In this document: positions 1 through 7,211 of the stretch, in pieces
Layout: each line of letters begins with the position of its first letter
Position numbering within the stretch: position 1 is the first letter of the stretch
Assembly (NCBI GenBank): GCA_022822575.1
Contig: JAJEBJ010000327.1
Coordinates: 1-9,505 of the forward strand
Direction: 5' to 3'
DNA from: Alphaproteobacteria bacterium
GTDB lineage: Bacteria > Pseudomonadota > Alphaproteobacteria > SP197
Length of the DNA stretch: 9,505 nucleotides
Notes under the pieces: generated by a model
The model's input: only the letters and a program-made list of their open reading frames with translations
Told to the model about the DNA's origin: nothing
Databases searched by the model: none
Translations under genes and position numbers: made by a program

Positions 1-1215
1 CAGTTTGGGCGAACGGTCGCGATAGAGTTCCTCCATGGCGACGGGACCGTCGGCGAGTGCGGCCCACAGGTGACGCTGGGGCCGCGAGAGACCGGATGGT
101 TCACGGGGGGGCTGACGCAGGCGAAGCGCAAAGACGCCGTCCCACTCGAGCGGCCAGGCTCGCCTCACCTGTCCGGCGAGGATGTCGATGACGCCGGGGT
201 AGCGGTGGGCGAGCAGAGACAGAGGTACCGCACGGCGCGGACCGACGGTCAGCCGCCCCTTCTCGTCAAGGCGAATCTCGCTGTCGCCGCCCAGACCGCT
301 GGTGTAGGCGGCCACCGCGCGCACCATGGTGTGGTAACCGCCGACCCGCGCACCCCTGGTATCGAGTTTGGGCTGCCCGTTCTCGACCAGGGCGATGTCG
401 GTGGTGGTTCCGCCCATGTCCGAGATGAAGGCGTTGTCGAGACCGGAAAGATGCCGGGCGCCGATCACGCTCGCCGCGGGTCCGGAGAGGATGGTTTCCA
501 CCGGGGTCTCCAGCGCGGTGGCGGCATCGATCAGGGACCCGTCACCCTTGACGGCCATGACCGGGGCCTTGATCCCGCGGTCTGTCATCAGCGTGGTGAC
601 CGTGACGATGAGTTCCTGGATCATGGGGATGAGCCGGGCATTGAGGAGCGCCGTCAAAGCGCGGCGCGGCGCATCGAGTTCGGAGCTCAGGCTGTGGCCG
701 CAGGAGACCGGAAGGCCGGTCGACCGGCGCAGCATGTCGCGCACCGCGATCTCGTGCGCCGGATTGCGGACCGAGAACATCGAGGAGACAGCGAAGGCCG
801 AGACCGAGCCGGCCACTCGGAGGGCCTCTGATTCCACGTGATCGAGATCGAGAGGAGCAGTTTCCTCGCCCAAGGCGTCGTGGCCTCCACGGGCCCTGAT
901 CAAAGGCCCTCCGGCCAGGGCGCTCATGACGTCATTCCTGGTTCCGTCATCAGGTGCATGGCCGACAAGAATGAGCGCTGACGGACTGCCCCGGCCCTCG
1001 ACGATGGCATTGGTGGCGAGCGTGGTCGAGACCGACACGAGGGCGATCGTGCCTGCGTGGTCGCCGAGCACCGCATCGACGGCGGCGGCGATGCCGATCG
1101 TCAGGTCTTGCCGTGTGGTCAGCGCCTTTGCCGTCCCGAGGGGTCCCCGGGTGGTGTCAAGCAACACGGCATCGGTGTAGGTTCCGCCGGTATCGATACC
1201 CAGCATCAGCGCCAA
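1..1215 (-). CDS. Hydantoinase/oxoprolinase family protein (HyuA-like), N-terminal part, cut by window edge
   Basis: The frame is open from 1215 down to base 1, giving 405 residues with no stop; the C-terminus lies outside the window. Residues 6-15 (GIDTGGTYTD) are the first phosphate loop and residues 266-273 (DMGGTTTD) the second phosphate motif of the ASKHA ATPase fold used by HyuA and 5-oxoprolinase. Residues about 5-175 fit the hydantoinase/oxoprolinase N-terminal domain and about 195-345 the hydantoinase A domain, including GLGGDS (322-327) followed by a VGPRR segment. Such enzymes use ATP to open cyclic amides such as hydantoins or 5-oxoproline, often with a HyuB partner, which is not visible here. 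No signal peptide is seen, so it is probably cytoplasmic. I chose the TTG at 1215 because GGGAG lies 8 bases upstream; the ATG at 1206 would give three residues fewer and is 17 bases from that site. The gene is divergent from the M24 hydrolase gene. The family is clear; the substrate is not. Confidence 0.9.
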   Translation of the reverse strand, partial: MALMLGIDTGGTYTDAVLLDTTRGPLGTAKALTTRQDLTIGIAAAVDAVLGDHAGTIALVSVSTTLATNAIVEGRGSPSALILVGHAPDDGTRNDVMSALAGGPLIRARGGHDALGEETAPLDLDHVESEALRVAGSVSAFAVSSMFSVRNPAHEIAVRDMLRRSTGLPVSCGHSLSSELDAPRRALTALLNARLIPMIQELIVTVTTLMTDRGIKAPVMAVKGDGSLIDAATALETPVETILSGPAASVIGARHLSGLDNAFISDMGGTTTDIALVENGQPKLDTRGARVGGYHTMVRAVAAYTSGLGGDSEIRLDEKGRLTVGPRRAVPLSLLAHRYPGVIDILAGQVRRAWPLEWDGVFALRLRQPPREPSGLSRPQRHLWAALADGPVAMEELYRDRSPKL

Positions 1216-1223
1216 GGCGTGGT

Positions 1224-1228
1224 CTCCC
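1224..1228 (-). promoter_or_regulatory. Ribosome binding site deciding the TTG start of the hydantoinase gene
   Basis: On the minus strand GGGAG is followed by 8 bases and then TTG (1215-1213). No comparable site lies at a proper distance from the nearby in-frame ATG (1206-1204). This favours the TTG start, although the two differ by only three residues. Confidence 0.55.
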
Positions 1229-1230
1229 GG

Positions 1231-1251
1231 ATAGTGCGTAGGCTGAACTAT
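1231..1251. promoter_or_regulatory. Candidate LysR-type operator (T-N11-A dyad) between divergent genes
   Basis: ATAGT (1231-1235) and ACTAT (1247-1251) are perfect inverted half-sites separated by exactly 11 bases, the T-N11-A layout typical of LysR-family operators. It sits in the gap between the divergent hydantoinase and M24 hydrolase genes, where such sites are usually found. A five-base dyad at one fixed spacing is short enough to arise by chance, and no LysR gene is present in the window. Confidence 0.25.
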
Positions 1252-1297
1252 GGTCAAAACGCAGGCCGGAAGCGAGAGGCCCCGGTCATGTGGAAGT

Positions 1298-1303
1298 GGA
1301 GGG
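1298..1303 (+). promoter_or_regulatory. Ribosome binding site of the M24 hydrolase gene
   Basis: GGAGGG lies 5 bases upstream of the ATG at 1309 and 11 bases upstream of the in-frame ATG at 1315. It selects 1309 as the start rather than the ATG at 1288 or the further open frame upstream, which overlaps the opposing hydantoinase gene. Confidence 0.7.
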
Positions 1304-1308
1304 ATCAG

Positions 1309-2556
1309 ATGGGCATGACGCACAAGGAAAGAACGCTGAAGTTTCTGCGGCCGGAAGCCGAGACGATCTTCTCACTCGACGAGTACCGCCGCCGGCTGGA
1401 CCGGGTGAGAGCGGCGATGGCCGCCAGCCACATCGACACCCTCTATCTCGCGTCACCGGAGTCCGTCTGCTACCTCTCCGGCTATCGCGCCGAGTGGTAC
1501 CAGGCCCAGGGACCGACGGCCTGGCTGCCTGTCACCGGGATCGCCGTTCACGTCGATGCGGACGACTTCATTCACATCGAGGTGCAGAACGAAGAGATCC
1601 TGGCGGGATTCACGACGGTCAGCCGGGATCTGCGCATCTTCGGCGGCGACGCCCAGCCCTCCGAGGATGTGATCGGCTTCATCGTCCAGGCCCTCGACGG
1701 CGAGGGCTGGCTCAAGGGAAGGGTCGGCCTGGAGATGCACAGCTACCGGCCGAACCGCGCTGCAAGCGAGCGACTGCAGGCAGGTTTCGAGGCGCGCGGT
1801 GCGACAGTGGTCGACGGCAGCGACATCGTCAACGGCGTGCGCCGGATCAAGTCGCCTGCCGAACTCGCCTTCATCCGCACCGCCGCCAGGATCGGTGACA
1901 TCGGCATGCAGACGGCCATCGACACCATTCGCCCTGGTGTCACGGAACTCGAGGTCTGGGGCGAGATGGTGCGCGCCATGGCCCGTGCCGGGGGCGAACC
2001 CTCGTCGATCACCATGCCGGTATCCTCGGGCGCGCGCAGCGCCACCATGCATGCCCTGGCGACGCGACGGCAGATCATGCCGGGCGATGTCGTCAACGTC
2101 GACATCTGTGGCGTCTGGCACCGCTACCACTCGAACATCGCGCGCACCGTGTGTGTCGGTGAACCGCACCCCGAGGTGTCGCGCTATCTCGACGCCGTCA
2201 CCGGGGTCAAGGCCATGCTGGCGGAGGTTCTCCGCCCGAATTTGCCGGTGCGCGAACTTCTTGAGGTCATCGAAGCCTACTACCGCGACACCGGCATCTG
2301 GCAGGATCAGTGCTGGATCGGCGGCTATGACCTGGGCCTTTCATTTCCGCCGGACTGGGTCGGACCGTGGTTCTGGGATGTTCACAACGATCCCGGAGAC
2401 GAGGTGTTCGAGTCCGGGATGGCGTCCAACTACGAGGCCAACTTCTACCTGCCGCAGGATGCCGGCATGTCCATGTTCATCGACATGATGATGTTCACCG
2501 ACGACGACGCGGGCTTCCTGCACCGCGTCCCGGCGCGGACTGCCGTGGTCGAGTAG
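1309..2556 (+). CDS. M24-fold hydrolase of the creatinase/ectoine hydrolase type, metal site degenerate
   Basis: This 415-residue protein has the two-domain M24B layout: a creatinase N-terminal domain (about residues 18-165) and a pita-bread catalytic domain (about 175-400). Length matches creatinase and ectoine hydrolase (about 400). In metal-dependent members such as aminopeptidase P the ligands are Asp, Asp, His, Glu, Glu. Here the first Asp is kept (D265), the second, 11 residues on, is N276, the His position is Y340 (in GGYDLGL), the first Glu is kept (E376), and the last Glu falls on I391 in the MFIDMM stretch. H248, 17 residues before D265, matches the conserved His aligned with the catalytic His of creatinase. 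The GYxLGLSFPPDW stretch (339-349) is typical of the creatinase/ectoine hydrolase branch. The likely role is cytoplasmic, metal-independent cleavage of a small C-N bond substrate rather than dipeptide cleavage. Ectoine hydrolase, creatinase and an uncharacterised relative are all possible. The start is fixed by GGAGGG five bases upstream. Confidence 0.87.
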   Translation: MGMTHKERTLKFLRPEAETIFSLDEYRRRLDRVRAAMAASHIDTLYLASPESVCYLSGYRAEWYQAQGPTAWLPVTGIAVHVDADDFIHIEVQNEEILAGFTTVSRDLRIFGGDAQPSEDVIGFIVQALDGEGWLKGRVGLEMHSYRPNRAASERLQAGFEARGATVVDGSDIVNGVRRIKSPAELAFIRTAARIGDIGMQTAIDTIRPGVTELEVWGEMVRAMARAGGEPSSITMPVSSGARSATMHALATRRQIMPGDVVNVDICGVWHRYHSNIARTVCVGEPHPEVSRYLDAVTGVKAMLAEVLRPNLPVRELLEVIEAYYRDTGIWQDQCWIGGYDLGLSFPPDWVGPWFWDVHNDPGDEVFESGMASNYEANFYLPQDAGMSMFIDMMMFTDDDAGFLHRVPARTAVVE

Positions 2557-2571
2557 GGGAACGGTTGCCCG

Positions 2572-3435
2572 TCAGGCGTCGGCAGGCCGGATCCTGACAT
2601 CGACCTCGAGGGCGGCCTGGCTCCCGCCCAGCAGAATTCCGCGGGTCGGCGAGACGTCGGAAAAGTCGCGTCCTGTCGCAACGCGGATATGACCGGGGCC
2701 GTCGATGCTGTCGTTGGTGGGATCGAAGGCCGTCCAGCCGACATCCGGGAAGCGACACTCCACCCAGGCGTGGGTGGTGTGATACCCGGGATTCCCTTCT
2801 TCGTCGGGGCACAGGAACCCGGACACATAGCGGCTCGGTATGCCCCAGGAACGGGTGATGGCGATCATCAGGTGGGCGTAGTCCTGGCACACCCCCTGGC
2901 CGGTCGCCAGGACGTCCTCGATGGTGGACTGCGTGGAGGTGCTGCCCGGAACGTAGTTCAGGATGCGATGGAGCTGACTTGAGAGATCCCGCGTGCTGGC
3001 CAGCGGGTCGGCGCCCGGCGCGATGGCGTGGCGCTCGAGAAATGCCGTCAGCGAGGCGGAAGGACACGTCAGCCTGCTCGGGTGAAGCCATTCCCAGTCT
3101 TCAAAGGGACGCGACGCGGCGTGAAGCCTCTCCCAGGCGTTCTCTCCGAGGTCCGCCGGATGGTCGGTGCCCGGGGCGGGTACCACCACCGAGCGCGCCT
3201 CGATCTCCAGCTGGTCGTGCTCCTCGAGGAGAGACAGCACGTGACGGTGGTTGCCGAAGCAATCCACGTCGTCTGTCATCCGCGATTCGGGGCGGGTTTC
3301 CAGGGAAAAGGAAAGGAGTTCCTGGCCACGATCATGACACGGCCTGAGGCAGCACATGAGAACGCTCCCGGTTGCCGGTTCAGAGAAGCGGTACCGGGTT
3401 TGATGGATGACCTCGAAACCGGCAGGGAGTGTCAC
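2572..3435 (-). CDS. Transglutaminase-like cysteine hydrolase (third gene of the ATP-grasp/alpha-E operon)
   Basis: A 287-residue protein with a bacterial transglutaminase N-terminal domain (about residues 8-90, beginning EVIHQTRYRF) and a papain-like transglutaminase core (about 155-245). The catalytic triad is complete: C183 in GVCQDYAH, H222 in THAWVE and D238 in FDPTND. No signal peptide or membrane segment is seen, so it is probably cytoplasmic. Length is usual for the family. Proteins of this group are thought to hydrolyse or form amide bonds in peptides; the substrate is unknown. The start is GTG, with GGAAGGGA at 3449-3442 six bases upstream. It overlaps the TGA of the alpha-E gene as GTGA (3435-3432), which points to translational coupling. 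The gene ends 15 bases from the converging M24 hydrolase gene, with no obvious terminator between them. Confidence 0.92.
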   Translation of the reverse strand: MTLPAGFEVIHQTRYRFSEPATGSVLMCCLRPCHDRGQELLSFSLETRPESRMTDDVDCFGNHRHVLSLLEEHDQLEIEARSVVVPAPGTDHPADLGENAWERLHAASRPFEDWEWLHPSRLTCPSASLTAFLERHAIAPGADPLASTRDLSSQLHRILNYVPGSTSTQSTIEDVLATGQGVCQDYAHLMIAITRSWGIPSRYVSGFLCPDEEGNPGYHTTHAWVECRFPDVGWTAFDPTNDSIDGPGHIRVATGRDFSDVSPTRGILLGGSQAALEVDVRIRPADA

Positions 3436-4394
3436 GCTTGTTCCCTTCCGATCGCGTATTCGAACCAGGCGCCGGTCACGAGACCGTGCAGGTCGCGTGC
3501 GTCCTGGGCGGTCTCGTCAAGCAAGGAAAGCCGGTCAGTGCTGTCCGGCCAGTCGTACACTACCCGGGCCTTCATTCTGCCGGCGAGACGCCTGGCTGCA
3601 GCCGCCGTCTCCGGGCTTCCTGCCTCGGCACCAAGGGCGTCAAGGCATGATTCGGCGGATGTGAGAGAACCCAGAAGCGATCCCTGCAGAAGTGGATCGG
3701 TGATCACGAGGGCGAGGATCTGTTCGGGCTTCCTCTCCATGCCGTGAACACGTTCAAAGGCGTCAAGCGCTTGGCATGCCCGCAGCAGGCTGGTCCATTC
3801 GTGATCCCCGGCGCCTTCGGGAACGCGGCAGTGTGTGGTCACCAGAGCGGTCATGAGCTGGATTCGTTCGATGAAGACGCCAAGCTGCAGGAACTGCCAT
3901 CCTTCGTCACGATACATGGTTGCCGCGGCGAACCCGTCGAAGGTCTTGATGGTTCTCGCCATCCGCGCATAGAACGCTTCCGGCTCCCGAGCCCAGATGT
4001 CCTGGATATCAAGATCCTTGATGTCCAGCCATGCGAGATTGAGATTCGTCCACATCCCGCTGGAGATGCAGTGACGCATCTGTCGGGCGTTTTCCCGGCC
4101 TGCCGCAAAGCAGCTCCTCATGGAGTTGGGATTGCTGCGTTCGAAGGTGAGATCGCCGGCAAGGGTGTAGGAATCCGCCAGGGCATAATCTTCGCTGTGA
4201 TCCGGCTCGAGATCACCGGCCGGGGGACTGGTGCCCAGACTGCCGTAGATGCGCCGCCAGCCGAAGTGGATCTCCGCGAGCGGTCTGTCAACCAGCGCCC
4301 TCGTCTGCAGTTCCAGCAGGCGGGCGATGAACTCCGAGCGCTCGAGATAGCGGCTCATCCAGTAGAGACCCTGGGCGCTGCGGGCGAGGATCAT
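3432..4394 (-). CDS. Alpha-E domain-containing protein (DUF403)
   Basis: A 320-residue, probably all-helical protein that begins with the family signature ARSAQGLYWMSRYLERSEF (residues 4-22) and continues with further helical stretches to the end. Length is as usual for the family. No enzyme active site is recognised. The alpha-E domain is known almost entirely from operons with circularly permuted ATP-grasp and transglutaminase genes, and is thought to be a partner of the ligase; its biochemical role is not established. The ATG overlaps the TGA of the ATP-grasp gene as ATGA (4394-4391), and its own TGA overlaps the next GTG, so all three products are probably made in fixed proportion from one mRNA. 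Assignment by family and neighbours is firm; function is not. Confidence 0.93.
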   Translation of the reverse strand: MILARSAQGLYWMSRYLERSEFIARLLELQTRALVDRPLAEIHFGWRRIYGSLGTSPPAGDLEPDHSEDYALADSYTLAGDLTFERSNPNSMRSCFAAGRENARQMRHCISSGMWTNLNLAWLDIKDLDIQDIWAREPEAFYARMARTIKTFDGFAAATMYRDEGWQFLQLGVFIERIQLMTALVTTHCRVPEGAGDHEWTSLLRACQALDAFERVHGMERKPEQILALVITDPLLQGSLLGSLTSAESCLDALGAEAGSPETAAAARRLAGRMKARVVYDWPDSTDRLSLLDETAQDARDLHGLVTGAWFEYAIGREQA

Positions 4395-5824
4395 GATCCC
4401 AGGACCCAGAGATCCTTGCCGCCGCCGCCCTGGCTGGAGTTCACGACAAGGCTCCCCTTGACGAGCGCGACTCGGCAGAAGGCGCCCGGTACGATACGGG
4501 TGTCGCGGCCACGGAGCACGAAGGGCCGAAGGTCCACGTGACGCGGCTCGAGGTGTTCCCCGACGAGACAGGGCGCCCGGGAGAGCGGCAGCACCGGCTG
4601 GGAGATGAAGTCCGCGGGATTGTCCCTGATGCCCCTGGCATAGGCCTCGCGCTCGTCCGGTGTCGCATGCGGTCCCACCAGCATGCCGTATCCCCCCGAT
4701 TCGCCGACCCGCTTGACGACGAGGTTCTCGAGATTGTCGAGGGTGTATTCAAGGTCCTCCGGGCGGCGGCACAGGAAGGTCTCCACATTGGCGAGAAGCG
4801 GTTCCTCGCCCAGGTAGTAGCGGATCATGTCGGGAACATAGGCATAGACGCTCTTGTCGTCCGCCACGCCTGTGCCGGGCGCGTTGGCCAGGGTGACATT
4901 ACCGCGCTTGCAGGCATTCATGAGACCGGGCACGCCGAGCAGCGAGTCGGGACGGAAGACGAGCGGATCGATGAAGTCGTCGTCGATGCGCCGGTAGATC
5001 ACGTCCACCTTCCTGAGCCCCCGGGTGGTGCGCATGAACACGTACCCGTCATCGAACACGAGATCGCGTCCCTCGACGAGGGATGCGCCGATCTCCTGAG
5101 CCAGGAACATGTGCTCGTAGAAGGCGGAGTTGAAGACACCGGGCGTGAGAAGGACGATGCACGGATCGTCGCTTTCTTCGGGAGCGAGACCGGCGAGAGT
5201 GTCGCGCAGCACCTCTCCGTAATGTCCGATGTCGCGCACCTTGTAGCGCCGGTAGAGGCGGCGCAGGTTGCTCTTTACCGCGGCCCGGTTTGCCAGCATG
5301 TAGGACACCCCGGAGGGCACCCTGAGGTTGTCTTCCAGGACCATGAATCCGTCGGTCGTGCGTACGATGTCGGTGCCGCAGACCGCCACCCAGGTGTCGT
5401 GGGGAACGGTCATGCCACGCATCTCGACCCGGTACTGGGGACAACCACGGACCAGGTCCGCCGGGATCACCCCGTCGGCGATGATGCGCGCCTCGCCGTA
5501 GACATCGCCGATGAACCGGTTGAGGGCGTCGACGCGCTGGGTGAGACCGGCCTCGATCTGCTGCCACTCCTCAGCGGTCAGGATGCGCGGGATGCAGTCG
5601 ACGGGAATGATCCGTTCCTGGGCCTCGTCATCCCCGTATACGGTGAACGAGATTCCCTCTTCGGCGAACGACCGCCTCACCCGCTCCTGGATCAGCGCAA
5701 GTTCGCTGCCGGGAAGGGCCTGCAGCGCGTCATCGAGCAACCGGCAGTGGTTGCGAGGCGCACCGTCGGCGCCGTACATCTCGTCGTGGATAGTCTCGTC
5801 AAGATCGTAGGCGTTGCCGGTCAC
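4391..5824 (-). CDS. Circularly permuted ATP-grasp ligase (DUF404/DUF407 type)
   Basis: A 477-residue protein from the GTG at 5824. The family pattern is clear: DEMYGADGAPR near the N-terminus (about residues 14-24), FTVYGDD, IPRILTAEEW, then EDNLRVPSGVSYML in the middle, VVKRVGESGGYGMLVGP in the nucleotide-binding part, LRPFVLRG and a final NSSQGGGGKDLWVL. These are the conserved stretches of circularly permuted ATP-grasp proteins, which by fold should join a carboxylate to an amine through an acyl phosphate; the actual substrate is unknown. The frame stays open to a TTG at 5920, but the GTG at 5824 gives the usual family length (about 470-480) and starts just before the conserved region. 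A candidate promoter at 5917-5946 would also leave the TTG untranscribed or at the very 5' end. No strong Shine-Dalgarno site precedes 5824. First gene of the operon, ending in an ATGA overlap with the alpha-E gene. Confidence 0.9.
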   Translation of the reverse strand: MTGNAYDLDETIHDEMYGADGAPRNHCRLLDDALQALPGSELALIQERVRRSFAEEGISFTVYGDDEAQERIIPVDCIPRILTAEEWQQIEAGLTQRVDALNRFIGDVYGEARIIADGVIPADLVRGCPQYRVEMRGMTVPHDTWVAVCGTDIVRTTDGFMVLEDNLRVPSGVSYMLANRAAVKSNLRRLYRRYKVRDIGHYGEVLRDTLAGLAPEESDDPCIVLLTPGVFNSAFYEHMFLAQEIGASLVEGRDLVFDDGYVFMRTTRGLRKVDVIYRRIDDDFIDPLVFRPDSLLGVPGLMNACKRGNVTLANAPGTGVADDKSVYAYVPDMIRYYLGEEPLLANVETFLCRRPEDLEYTLDNLENLVVKRVGESGGYGMLVGPHATPDEREAYARGIRDNPADFISQPVLPLSRAPCLVGEHLEPRHVDLRPFVLRGRDTRIVPGAFCRVALVKGSLVVNSSQGGGGKDLWVLGS

Positions 5825-5916
5825 GCTGCATCCATTTCGTGGTTCAGCGAATCGCCGGGAGAGTGGCCATCGGTGAGGATCAACCACGCCTCTCCGTCGT
5901 TCGTTCACGGGGTTCC

Positions 5917-5946
5917 ACAATAGAGAATCGATGACGATTCCACCAA
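5917..5946 (-). promoter_or_regulatory. Candidate promoter of the ATP-grasp operon
   Basis: On the minus strand TTGGTG (5946-5941) and TATTGT (5922-5917) are spaced by 18 bases, a weak sigma-70-like pair. Transcription would begin near 5910, leaving a leader of about 85 bases before the GTG at 5824. The stretch 5825-6017 between the ATP-grasp and MFS genes holds nothing else I can identify and no convincing terminator for the MFS gene. Confidence 0.3.
5925..5940. repeat. Perfect inverted repeat inside the candidate promoter spacer
   Basis: GAATCG (5925-5930) and CGATTC (5935-5940) form a perfect six-base dyad around ATGA. It fills almost all of the spacer between the candidate -35 and -10 boxes of the ATP-grasp operon, where a bound repressor or a spacer-distorting activator would act. 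A six-base dyad in about 190 bases can occur by chance. Confidence 0.35.
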
Positions 5947-6017
5947 CCCTCAGGCGCCCGGCGCGCCGCGGGACCGGTCGGTTTCAGCTTCTGGAGGGCA
6001 GGTGGCCTCTCACCGGG

Positions 6018-7211
6018 TCATGCGTCCTGGGAGCGGACGATGAAATGACGCGCGGTCGCGAACAGGGCGAAGAGCAGGCCGCCCGTGGCGCAGAATACGA
6101 TGAGCCCGTGGGGATTCCACAGTCCCATGGCGTAGCCCGCCGCCGGGGGTCCGATCAGGTGTCCGAGTTCGTAGACAAAAATGAACGTGGCATTGGCTGG
6201 GGCCAGTTCGGAAGCCCTGAATCTCTGGCCGATCTGTGCCAGTCCGCAGGTGTAGATTCCGCCCATGATGCCACCCCACACGAAGAGTGTGGGCCACACC
6301 AGCCAGGGATGGTGGAGGACGAACGGGAAGGAGATGGTGAAGAGCGAGATGGCGAGAGCAAAGACGATGAGCAGGATGCGCTTGTCGAACCGGTCAGCGA
6401 GCATGCCGACCGGGTACTGAAGCATCACGCTACCCGCGGCCATCGTGATGAGAAGAACGATCGCTTCGTCCTCCGTATAGGACTGGCGGCCGGCATAGAT
6501 GAGAAAGAACACGAAGAGTGCCCCCATCATCGCTCCATCCACGAGGGCCGCGACCATGGTGGCGGGTGCCCGCCTGGCGGCGGCGAGCAGGCCGAATCCG
6601 GCCTGCGTGGTGATTCGGGGCGCCAGGTTGCGTGCCAGAACGAGAGGCAGGACGGCGGGAACCAGGATCGCGACGACAATGACGAAGGGCAGGATGCCCT
6701 GGGTGCCGACGACAAGCAGCACCGGCAACCCGGCAAGATAGGCAGCCGAGAGAGCGGTCACGTAGATGGCCATGACCCGGCCACGGGTGCGGTTGTCGGC
6801 GAGCGTGTTGATCCAGGTCTCGCTGACGACCCAGTGGAGTGCGGTGCCGATGCCGAGCGTAAACCTCAGGGGGAACCAGGCCCACACGTTGTCGAAGACG
6901 GGCAAGAGGGCGATCGACACGAACATGAGAATGAAGCCGAGATAGAGGGCGTACATGGTGCCCAGCCATTCCACGATGCGTGGCATGAAGATCGTGGCGA
7001 TCAGCAGTCCTGCCGGCCCGGCCGCGTTGTTGAGACCGATGAGCCAGCTCGCCGTTGCCCGTTGCTCGAGGATGAGTGACAGCAGCGGCATGCAGATGGA
7101 AAACGTCAGCGAAGCGGCAAAGACACTCGCAATGACCGCCGCGATGCTGCGCCCCCTGGCGCTCAGGCGAATCACCGGCGTGACAGCCCAGGGAAGGTCA
7201 AGACGGCACAC
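6018..7211 (-). CDS. Major facilitator superfamily (MFS) transporter, YcaD-like
   Basis: A 397-residue integral inner-membrane protein. Hydrophobic segments repeat through the whole length, beginning at about residue 22, and are consistent with 12 membrane spans in two halves with a break near residues 193-215. GMLADRFDKR (269-278) is an MFS motif A in the second half. ETWINTLADNRTRGR (131-145) resembles the conserved region of YcaD-type permeases. Drug, sugar-phosphate or metabolite export are all possible; the substrate cannot be told. The longest frame starts at GTG 7211 without a clear Shine-Dalgarno site. GTG 7175 (residue 13) would give a nine-residue cytoplasmic tail and is equally plausible. 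It lies upstream of the ATP-grasp operon on the same strand with a 193-base gap and is divergent from the EamA gene. Length is normal. Confidence 0.88.
   Translation of the reverse strand: MCRLDLPWAVTPVIRLSARGRSIAAVIASVFAASLTFSICMPLLSLILEQRATASWLIGLNNAAGPAGLLIATIFMPRIVEWLGTMYALYLGFILMFVSIALLPVFDNVWAWFPLRFTLGIGTALHWVVSETWINTLADNRTRGRVMAIYVTALSAAYLAGLPVLLVVGTQGILPFVIVVAILVPAVLPLVLARNLAPRITTQAGFGLLAAARRAPATMVAALVDGAMMGALFVFFLIYAGRQSYTEDEAIVLLITMAAGSVMLQYPVGMLADRFDKRILLIVFALAISLFTISFPFVLHHPWLVWPTLFVWGGIMGGIYTCGLAQIGQRFRASELAPANATFIFVYELGHLIGPPAAGYAMGLWNPHGLIVFCATGGLLFALFATARHFIVRSQDA

Noticed and set aside
70..841. Two overlapping plus-strand open frames opposite the hydantoinase gene
   Set aside because: The minus-strand frame encodes both ATPase phosphate motifs; the plus-strand products look like shadows and have no domain.
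1228..1257. Minus-strand promoter TTGACC (1257-1252) with TATCCG (1233-1228) for the hydantoinase gene
   Set aside because: The -35 is good, but the -10 is poor and transcription would begin after the ribosome binding site at 1228-1224, which contradicts the chosen start.
1057..1308. Longer N-terminus for the M24 hydrolase
   Set aside because: The frame is open upstream, but the extra residues have no family similarity, would overlap the opposing gene, and bypass the GGAGGG site at 1298-1303.
2571..2598. GTCAGG / CCTGAC inverted repeat as a terminator between the convergent M24 and transglutaminase genes
   Set aside because: The stem is six base pairs around a 16-base loop, has no T-run, and lies inside the transglutaminase coding end.
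4538..5923. 461-codon plus-strand open frame opposite the ATP-grasp gene
   Set aside because: Its protein shows no family pattern and is rich in His, Val, Asp and Gly, as expected for the antisense of a GC-rich gene. The opposite strand carries the intact ATP-grasp motifs.
5931..7079. 382-codon plus-strand open frame opposite the MFS gene
   Set aside because: It is a low-complexity, highly charged shadow (Gly, Glu, Asp, His, Arg) of a hydrophobic membrane protein read backwards, with no recognisable domain.
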